From: Cadophora sp. MPI-SDFR-AT-0126
Taxonomy: Eukaryota; Ascomycota; Leotiomycetes; Helotiales; Ploettnerulaceae
DNA: 64,000 bases
Reading direction: 5' to 3'
Assembly: GCA_020747065.1 (NCBI GenBank)
Contig: JAGMVK010000009.1
Coordinates: 744,001-808,000, forward strand
Both the position numbers and the translations under genes were made by a program. The notes beneath the pieces are model-generated. The model searched no databases, had not been told where the DNA came from, and worked only from the letters and a program-made list of their open reading frames with translations. Below, piece by piece: positions 55,957 through 64,000 of the stretch. Position 1 is the first letter of the stretch. Each line of letters starts with the position of its first letter.

Positions 55957-58900
55957 GTTCACAGCGGTGCCAGCTGAGTGCGTATGCGGATTGTACTTGG
56001 AGGCACAAGAGTTATTTTAATGTACTAGGAAATCTGTGCGGTCGCGAAGTCAGCACAATTTCAAAAAATGTTGTGGGTTGCCAAAGGTGAGGTCTTCTGG
56101 GGTGAGGCTGCATGGAACCATGATTGCAGCCGAACCAGGGCGCGGTGTCACATCAACGTGAAAATGTCTGCTCGTCAAGAGGAGGAAACTTCTCTTACCT
56201 GGTGATTGACAAATTAATCTGGGCAGATCACCGGCGATGGACAGTCGCGCCAACGTTCGATGTTGGGTTGAGAATCGGTGACAAAATCCCTAGCTTGCTG
56301 GACAAGCTGTGTACTGCAAAGAAACCAGTCTGCGGAGCAATCGTGTTAGCATTCGCGCAATGATGGCGTCTCTGACGCTGTAGAGCCGTTGCAGATAGAT
56401 TGTAATTCGAAGTTGAAATGTGGTAGCTCAAAGCTCCGGAGCGTCTGTGCCAAAGGAGGTTGGGTTTGAATCAGGAAGTCTCACCTCAGAAGATTGGAGT
56501 TGCGAAGACCTGCTGCTGCTGTATCCGTCGCGCGACCACAGAAGCCGAAGGAGAATATGATTGCAGATGTCCTCAGGACGAGTCTGCCGCGGATTGATGA
56601 GCGAGCAGAGGGTGATGGTGAATGGGATCGAGCTGGAGAAATCGAAGGAAGGCAGGGCGGCGTAGGGCGGCCGGGAAGCGATGATGCGCAAGTTCAAAAT
56701 TAACCTGAAGAGACAAAACAGCGCTTGACGTTGGGGGAAGAGAAAGAAGAACACTCCGTGCCAGATGCACACTCAAACCATCAACCTCCGGGAGCAACAA
56801 CAGATGCAGGATGGGGAAGGAGAGGAGAGAGGAGAGGAGAGAGATGAGGATGGGAGTCTTCGTCTGTGTCGACTGGCAGGTAGGTTGGAGTGGGAAGATT
56901 GTCGAAGTGTCGTTCCGAGCAGAGCAGGACGGACGGTTGGCTGGCTAGGTCGTCGCTGGGCCGCGCACTGTAAGTGGTTGCAAGTCACAATGCACCCTTG
57001 CACAATCCGGGAGTGCTACACCCCTTCCGGAGTGAAGAGGAGAGCTCGTGTGGGTGCGTGCGCGAGGGTTTGAAGAAAGTGAAGGGAAGGCCAGTAGGGG
57101 AGAAAAGAAAGTTAATATTCTAATCAAATGATTTCTTAGATTTGATGAGTCCCCGAGGAAGTCAATTGAGGTGGTCAGATCCGAAGAGAGAATGATCGTA
57201 TGCCGTTATTCCTTTTGTTCAATTGCACCTCTCAAGCAGAACAATGACCGTGGGAAGAAGGATTACCAAAATATGGGCGGTGGCAAGGAGAACGGAGAGG
57301 AGGGGTCTCAACAAAGAGCACAGCTGCAATTTGGTGCGCTCGAGTACCGGCACTACAAAAATCTGGCGTGGGTCCGAGTCCAGCGCACTTTTTTTTAAAA
57401 TACAATAATAATATGCTCCTGTTGTTTGAGAATGGCTCGACCAGGAGAATTCTTTTGTCCACTACTGCAGGTTCGATACTCAGCTCCAACGTCTTCCCCG
57501 TGTCAGAGGTACAAGAGTGGATGAGTTTCTATTTCTATTTCGATACTTATGGCTATGTCACTGATTCATCCCATAACATTGCGCCTGGCCCAACCGAACA
57601 GCAGCAATACGAAGCGCATTCAATCCTCAATTGGCGCAGTAATTACGTTTTGAGCACACAATCGATTAACTGTGCAGATAAGTAAGCGTCTTCAATATTT
57701 CGATTGAAAGCCCCCGAAATTCTGAATGAGGATCTTCATACTAGGAATAGATAAATTATGATTTCCTAGTCTGATATACAGGGTATCCCCTTACATCGAG
57801 CGGCAGATACAAACACCCAAGGGCTCATTGGGTCTAGGTCCAAACCGGCTGCCCGTCTTTCTTCCACCCCGGATTTCTGTAGATCATTGGCGTCCTTCTC
57901 CGGAGTAAGCAGAAGCCAGACGGGAAATCGACATACTAAGTCATCCGGCAGGAACTACAGCGGCAGATTGCCTGAATTGAGCCAATCGTTCGTTGGATTC
58001 AGAGTGAAGTCGTCCAATCAAATAATGCAAGATAGAACGGTACGGACCACAACCATCCCACTTTTGAAACGCATAATGGGGTCACGATATGGCGATAGAG
58101 ATGGACCTATGAGTGAACTTGATAAGCGATTGGAGTTCTCATGCCTCAAGATGGAGAGCATGCAGACACTGAACATGACGGTGAACTCAATCCATGTATC
58201 AGTGTGCACGTTTATACTCGGTGTCTGACCTGCTCTCTTTCTGCTTACGTTGAAGACATCGCAACTCAGAGGTACTGTTTTTTTTTCCTGGGCGGCCAAG
58301 CTTCACTTCATGCTTCTTTGACTAGATATCAGTGGTATTGAAAAATACCATTGAAAAATTCCCGGGGCCGCAGCATAGATAGATGGGCTCTTGGAGCAAA
58401 GTATCAAGTGAGAGGGACTTTGTACCTTCATATTTTCCAGAGCAGCAGTATCCCAAGGGTTCCGAGGAGAACACTTACGGCCTCGCTCATGTCTCACTCT
58501 GAACCGGCCATCAGGGTTTCTCATTACATCGGGTCGAAACTTGGCCACCCATTACCATTTCCAGCCAAATAGACTCCGAATTGTGCGACACTCAGTGGTA
58601 CCCATATCCAAACTGGGCTTGACGACAACTACTTGCATCCATCTCACCACCGAACTTAGTATTCGCCTTGAAGAAAACAAGGCCCATGTCAGCTCTAAGC
58701 CGAGATGACCTGAAGCCGAGATACCAATGCGAGTGTGCCATACACTCTGAGAGGCAATCAAGAGAAAAGATGCAACGATCTGCACATAACAACGGTTTAG
58801 TGAGTAACAAGTCGTGGTACCAAGTCCTGGAAGAGACTTGTCGTGAGAATCAAGCGCTTCTGGAAGATTACCTTATTTGGATAGAGCAGACCCCCAAGAG

Positions 58901-59318
58901 GCCGTGATTTGCTGTCAATTTCAAGACATACTTCAGTCCACTAGGTAACATTATTATCATCATAACCCCGAGGCCTTGATCAACAACATCCCTATCCTTT
59001 TGTCCCCTTGTCTGCTTGGACCATATTTATCCAAGTTGCCTGTGATTTCCCCAGAGCTCGTCTGCATCTAAAACCTTGTACCTCGCTAAGTCGCGCTACG
59101 TACGGCAAGCACCAGGAGGTGGCCGCGCAGGGGCCAGACATCCAAATCTGATACGAAGAGTCAAGTGAGTGAGACTTGAAAACACTCCGAATTCCATCTC
59201 ACACTCTCTCATCTACCTTGCCACATCTACACCATTAAACGCATCGTGGAAGCTTCGACAGATGTCGCTATGATTATTTGCTAGACTCGTGCAAAAACCT
59301 CTGCCGCAGCAATCAGCG
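55957..59318. other. Gene-poor region, about 3.4 kb
   Basis: Lies between the PBP1 homologue (minus) and BUD6 (plus). Its left part may hold missing 5' exons or the leader of PBP1. Open frames up to 114 codons (for example 57887-58228 and 58668-58907, plus strand) have no recognised motif. Long leaders, a non-coding RNA or unrecognised orphan genes are all possible. Confidence 0.4.
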
Positions 59319-62300
59319 ATGCAGGCGCCGCCAACCTCACAACGATCCATTCAACGACGTTCTCCCGCCGCGGATCCAGGACCTCCTCCAAGCGTACCAG
59401 CTCGGTCTATGTCTCCAGGGCCTGGTGCTCAGCCGCGGACGTCTTCTGCCTCTGGGAAGTCGGTTCCTAATGGAAGTAGGAGACAAAATGTGAGTTCTGA
59501 CTTGAAGCGCACTTTGCCGCTCCAGAGAAAAAGACCTGGTCATATACCTTTGGTCTAGAGAGCAGACTGACGTTTATTCTCCTCCAGGTTGCTCCATCAC
59601 CTCAGACTAGCCAGAACGCTCCTCCTCTGTCCCAAATCGAAAAGAGCGTCACGCATCTCCTCGTAGCTACAAAGCAGCTTCTCGAAACCCTCACACAATG
59701 GTCTCGCCACCAAGCAACCGACGCGCAAGTCTCAGATGTCTATGTGCGCCTAGGTTACGAGTTCAATATAGCATGCAGGGCCTTCACAGCTATTAACGTC
59801 GATACCTCAGATTTGGGAAATGTCCCTGAGCTTCTGCGCCACATTTTGGAATCAACACTCAGCCAAGAGGCCAGCGTTGAGAGCTTGGAAAAGTACCTGC
59901 CGAGGATACGGGATATTATCATAAATCTCCTCCACGGATTGAAACGGAAACAGCAGAAACTACGGCAGAAGCAAGCCAGGGAAAGCACAAATACAAATGG
60001 CGATGGTTCTGTGCCTAGAGCTAGCAGCATCAGCAGCGTGGGCAGCGCCAATACTGGGCTCACGACACTTTTGGACCAGGGAATACAGAACAACTTTCGA
60101 AGGGAAGATGGGACCTTGGATAATAGGGACAGTATGAGCCAAATTGAGGCTTCCGTCCCTCCTAGAATGTCTTCTGCTTCCTCAAGCCGGAGGATTGTTC
60201 CGGAGCGTGATCAATCCAGAGGATCTATGTCTTCGAGTCAATCCTCCCTTTCCAGTACAACTATGCAGAATATGCCGGTGCTACCACCTTATCCAACGGA
60301 AGGACAAGCGGCACAGCAGCCATCGGGGCCCGAGGAACTCAGTGTAGACAATTTTCCACCCCCACCTCCACCACCGAAACAACAAAATGCTCTTGCGGCG
60401 CTACAGCGAGGTGGAGATCTTGAAAGGAGGGCGTCGAGGAGGTATTCTGCGTACCAGATTTCAAAGCATCTGGGTGCATCTCCCAATGGCGTGCCTATGC
60501 TTCCACCTCCTCAGAACTCACCTATACCAAATAGAGGCCGAAACGATGCTCGCGAGTCGATGAGAGCTGTTCAAAACAGAGGAGAACAAAGGCATGTGCG
60601 TCAACAGTCAAATCGTCTAAATGTGGATGTTTCTCCAGCTCGTATCCCAAGTAGGATTTCAGAGGAACCTTCGCCAGGTCCTCCTGTACTGCCACAGCCA
60701 GCCGATGCTGCTGCAGATGACAGCCCGCTTGTCAAAACCCCAGACGATAAGAAGAGACAGCTGATAGACTTTGATGCCCCAAGCGCAACTTTACAAGGCC
60801 CGCCTTCGGATTCTCTCATGACGCTGCCTATTCAACATCCAGACGGAGCAAGAGCACAACGTCCGGAAACGCCTCAAGATCAAAGACCGGCAGCCGCCAC
60901 GCAGCAAACTCCGCCGCGGTCGTCTCAGGACCGGAATTTCACCCCTGAGCTGTCCCCACCACCTGGAAAGGAGTTGACGGTATTCTTGCAATATAAGACC
61001 AAAGTCAAGAAGTTTGTTTTTGCGGATGGATACAATGATTTGTCAATGGCGAGATTACAGCTGGCTTTTATCGAGAAGTTCGCCTGGAACACTCACAACA
61101 ATGGGGTCGATTTGCCAGAAATATATATTCAAGACCCAGTCTCAGGTGTACGTCATGAGTTGGAGGATCTCGCTGATATCAAAGATCGTTCGGTGTTAGT
61201 TCTTAATATTGAAGTGCTGGACGAAGTCAAGCGCCATATTGACGAGGGCCTTGTGGGGATCAAGAAAATGGTCGAGGGGGTCAAAATTGCAGTTGATGAC
61301 CAACAAGTCAGCATTCAACGAGTCTCAGATCGCCAGCAGGATGCAGCAAAGGAGATGGCGAGATTAGCAAGCGTGCCTCCGACGTCTTCAAGAGTATCGT
61401 ATATTGACAACCAAAAGTCCAATGCGCCACTTATCAGTCCCTCGAAACTCAAGAATGCAGACCAGATCAACGAACTGCATAGCATACGCCGAGATCTCGC
61501 CGTTATCCGACAAGTGTATTCCGAGTTCCAATCCGACGTACAGAACTCGATGTCGCTCATCCGCCAAAAGGCTTCCTCCGTCAAAACTGTAGCTGCGAAG
61601 ACTGCTATTCCAGAAATGAAAGGAGACTCCGGCCGAGCTTACGTCAATTCCGGCAAGAAGAATCTCAACGAAGATTCAGACAAGCTGGTCGGCCAAGTTG
61701 ACGACCTGCAAGATATTGTTGAGGACCTTCGGAAGGATGTCGTTCTTCGCGGCGTCCGTCCTCTACCACGGCAACTCGAGACTGTTGCCAAAGACATATC
61801 TCAAGCTACCATGGAGCTCAAGAAGATGCAAGACTTCCTGAAACGTGAGCGACCAGTCTGGACCAAGATCTGGGAGAAAGAGCTTGAGACTGTTTGCAAT
61901 GACAGAGAAGAGCTCACTATGCAAGAGGATCTTGCCGCGGATCTTCAAGATGATTTGGAGAAGGCTGCTCAAACATTTGCTCTTGTTGAGCAAGCGACGA
62001 AGGAACAGATGAAAGACATTCCCGGATCTTCAAATGCAGCCCGCGTGCTCTCTCGTGGCCTGAACCATGTCATTGCAGCTGACCCTTCAGTAGCTAAGGA
62101 GGGCGTTCTGGGCGAAGTCCGAGCATTACAACCCAATCATGAGAATCGACTAGAAGCTATCGAGCGTGCCGAGAAGCTCCGGCAGAAAGAACTCGAAAGT
62201 CGACGTGGTGGTGAGTTTCAGAAAGAGCTAGGCTCATTCGTGGAAGAAGGCAAGCTCAAGAAAGCCGGCGGATTTGAGGAGGTCGAGAGGGCGAGGAAGC

Positions 62301-62452
62301 TCAAGGACGAGAGGATACGGAAAGAGGTGTGGGAAAGGCAGAATGGCATGACACAAGCTGATGCCATCGCCGCTGAGCCCGCCGAGGAAGCCGCGCCGGA
62401 AGAAGATGGTGAAGAAGGAAAAGCCGACGACACAGCGGCTGGTGATATCTAA
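59319..62452 (+). CDS. BUD6: Actin-interacting polarity protein Bud6/Aip3
   Basis: Two exons (59319-59489 and 59588-62452) encode 1011 residues. An N-terminal helical domain (about residues 70-150: SQIEKSVTHLLVATKQLLETLTQWS, VYVRLGYEFNIACRAFTAINVDTSD) is the Bud6 N-terminal region; residues about 190-500 are Ser/Pro-rich and disordered with poly-Pro runs. The AIP3 domain starts at about residue 505 (GKELTVFLQYKTKVKKFVF, then LPEIYIQDPVSGVRHELEDLADI) and continues as a long coiled-coil core to about residue 950, ending in an acidic Ala/Glu tail. Family role: polarisome component at hyphal tips and septa that binds actin monomers and formin to nucleate cables. Length is somewhat above that of yeast Bud6. 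The ATG at 59319 was chosen; an upstream leader exon is possible. Confidence 0.92.
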
Positions 62453-63381
62453 GACTTGATCTTTAGATCTCGAAGAGATGCCACAAGGGGGCTTTGACTT
62501 CATTCACGCCTCCTGCTTCACTGCTCTACTGACGACATCGGCGGACGTTCTTCATGATTCCTCCTTTCTCTTATCGAAGGAGCGATGCTTCATGAGTTAC
62601 AATTACATAGTCAACGGGATGGGCATTTGTTCACCTTGTCTGTTTTCGAGTTTCAAGTTTCAGCATGGCGTTTTCACGGACCGATCAAGCAATCAATTAG
62701 GGTGCATTTCTGTCTCGCATTTCTGTTTCTCAAGCTAGGCAGGGTCTGTGTTTTCCCCTACCTTACTTTTTTTTGCTTGGCGTGCTTTTGCGCACATATT
62801 TATTATCTGTAAGATACGGGTGGGAGGATATGGCCGATCATTATGGTGGACAGGGAAGGGAAGAAGTGTCGATGCGAGGCTTGTAAGGGAGACGGCTGGG
62901 TTGATGGATAGGTGGCATATTCAGACCAGAAGCGAAGCGATGGTTTTGTTATTTACATCTACATGTATAGGAGTTCGATGTTCGATGTTCAATATTCGAC
63001 TTTCTTCTACACTACCTCTAGATGACAGGGAAGGTGTCCTTTTCTGGGGATGACGATGATGGGAATTGAGACAAACTATCGAGAGCTTGAAACCTGTTAT
63101 CTATGTCCTGATGGTCTTTTGTGACTCTGCTTGATTGCAAGTTGATACAGTGGGGCTCTACTGTTTACATGTCACAAGTCGCAACGATAACATTAAAAAC
63201 TAAAGCGCTAATCACTATATCCAAGCAGAAGTGAGTGGTTAAAAAAAAGGTAACGTAGGACGAGATATGGCGAAGACACTTACGGCAGCGGATAGTCCAC
63301 TTTCATCCTCACTTTTCTACTCGCTCTAGGCAGGGCAGGTTCAGATGTCCTCGACTTATCTCAAGACATGTCAAATGTACT
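62453..63381. other. Convergent intergenic region
   Basis: 3' flank of BUD6, about 900 bp, with no recognised gene. Confidence 0.45.
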
Positions 63382-63873
63382 TTATCCACATCTCTGAGAT
63401 GAGAATGAACAGCTAGAAATTCTCCTCCATTTCGGTAACGTCGGGTCGTCACAGATCTCCGGCCACAGGTCCTCATCTATAAATTTCAACGACAAAGTTT
63501 GATCTTCTCTAAGGTCTATGCCCACGATCCTCAAGCTCCTACAACCAAGATTCAATGCCAATTGACTGACCAGAGAAGCGCAACTCACGAGCCCAAAGTC
63601 ATACAAGACCGTAAAGCAAGTATATTCACTCAAGCAGCTTTCTGAATACGGCATTCCAAGTCTCAGCAGCCAGAGAAACATGCTTTTCCAAAACATGCCG
63701 CACGCCATGAGGAACGCCACATTGCCCGATTCATAGACCTCTATTTTATTCGCAACCGCTTCCTTATCCGCGCTTCTGATCGGTTCTCTCACGAAGAATC
63801 TGAACCCCAGCCGCTGTTCTCACGAGCACCACCTCTTCTCATCGATCGTCTCGGCCATGTAGATACAGCTCAT
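63382..63873 (-). CDS. Unrecognised gene at right edge, possibly continuing beyond it
   Basis: Two exons are proposed: 63873-63824 and 63775-63382, joined by a 48-nt GTGAGA...CAG intron, giving 147 residues from the ATG at 63873 (or 142 from 63858). The frame of the first exon stays open upstream to the window edge (reading TCLCAGVQFPLLLYTPS at the far end), so the gene may begin outside the window. The body (ESGNVAFLMACGMFWKSMFLWLLRLGMPYSESCLSEYTCFTVLYDFGL) has hydrophobic and Cys-containing stretches, then a SLRIVGIDLREDQTLSLKF segment. No family was recognised and no strong signal peptide is visible. Existence as a gene rests on frame continuity and protein-like composition only. Confidence 0.4.
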
Positions 63874-64000
63874 GGTGAAGCACCACCAAGTGGTGCACTT
63901 GACGACTGGGACGTACAGCAGCAGGAACAAGACTGTACTTTCGGGTCTGGATGGTGTATAGAGGAGGAGCGGGAATTGGACACCGGCACAGAGGCATGTG

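Noticed and set aside
1..64000. tRNA, rRNA, CRISPR arrays and complete transposons
   Set aside because: No cloverleaf-like box pattern, repeat-spacer array, terminal repeats or transposase/reverse-transcriptase frames were recognised by eye.

Overview
The window is nuclear DNA from a filamentous ascomycete. Most genes carry short spliceosomal introns (mainly about 45-160 nt, GTAAGT-like donors, CTAAC/CTGAC-like branch sites close to a CAG/TAG acceptor), genes are monocistronic on both strands, and the gene set (LaeA-like methyltransferase, Zn2Cys6 regulator, Dsc3, Bdf1, Ypi1, Bud6, pectinases, several 2EXR-domain proteins) is typical of Pezizomycotina. The expanded 2EXR family, the divergent pectinase pair and a secreted chorismate mutase suggest a plant-associated Leotiomycete (Helotiales-like); that placement is inference.

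Layout. 1-0.65 kb: 5' part of a LaeA-like methyltransferase running off the left edge. 1.4-11.3 kb: conserved housekeeping genes (FAD amine-oxidase-like protein, Vti1 SNARE, Dsc3, kynurenine aminotransferase, a Zn2Cys6 regulator). 11.8-26 kb: an accessory block with two 2EXR genes (one frameshifted), two small two-helix membrane proteins, a decayed DUF7580 gene fused head to head with a decayed C2H2 gene, a second C2H2-type gene with a homopolymer frameshift, a JmjC-like protein with a cysteine-rich tail, and a small membrane ORF. 26.5-35.6 kb: an SGNH-hydrolase-like membrane protein, a Utp12-domain (Utp5-like) nucleolar protein, and the divergently transcribed double-bromodomain protein Bdf1. 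38-47.4 kb: a third 2EXR gene, a secreted chorismate mutase, a DUF1279/FAM210-type mitochondrial protein, then a divergent pair of pectin methylesterase and endopolygalacturonase. 47.9-62.5 kb: Ypi1, a GPI-anchored four-repeat cysteine-rich protein, the alkyltransferase-like protein Atl1, an ataxin-2/Pbp1 homologue and Bud6/Aip3. The right edge holds an unrecognised minus-strand gene.

Working together. The pectin methylesterase and endopolygalacturonase act in sequence on homogalacturonan (de-esterification, then cleavage) and share a 1.6 kb divergent intergenic region, so co-regulation is plausible. The chorismate mutase 4 kb away has a predicted signal peptide and resembles secreted fungal chorismate mutases that have been proposed to act on host shikimate metabolism. 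No tRNA, rRNA, CRISPR array, complete transposon or biosynthetic cluster was recognised. Exon structures were derived by hand from splice signals and frame continuity; every multi-exon model marked here as consistent sums to a whole number of codons.
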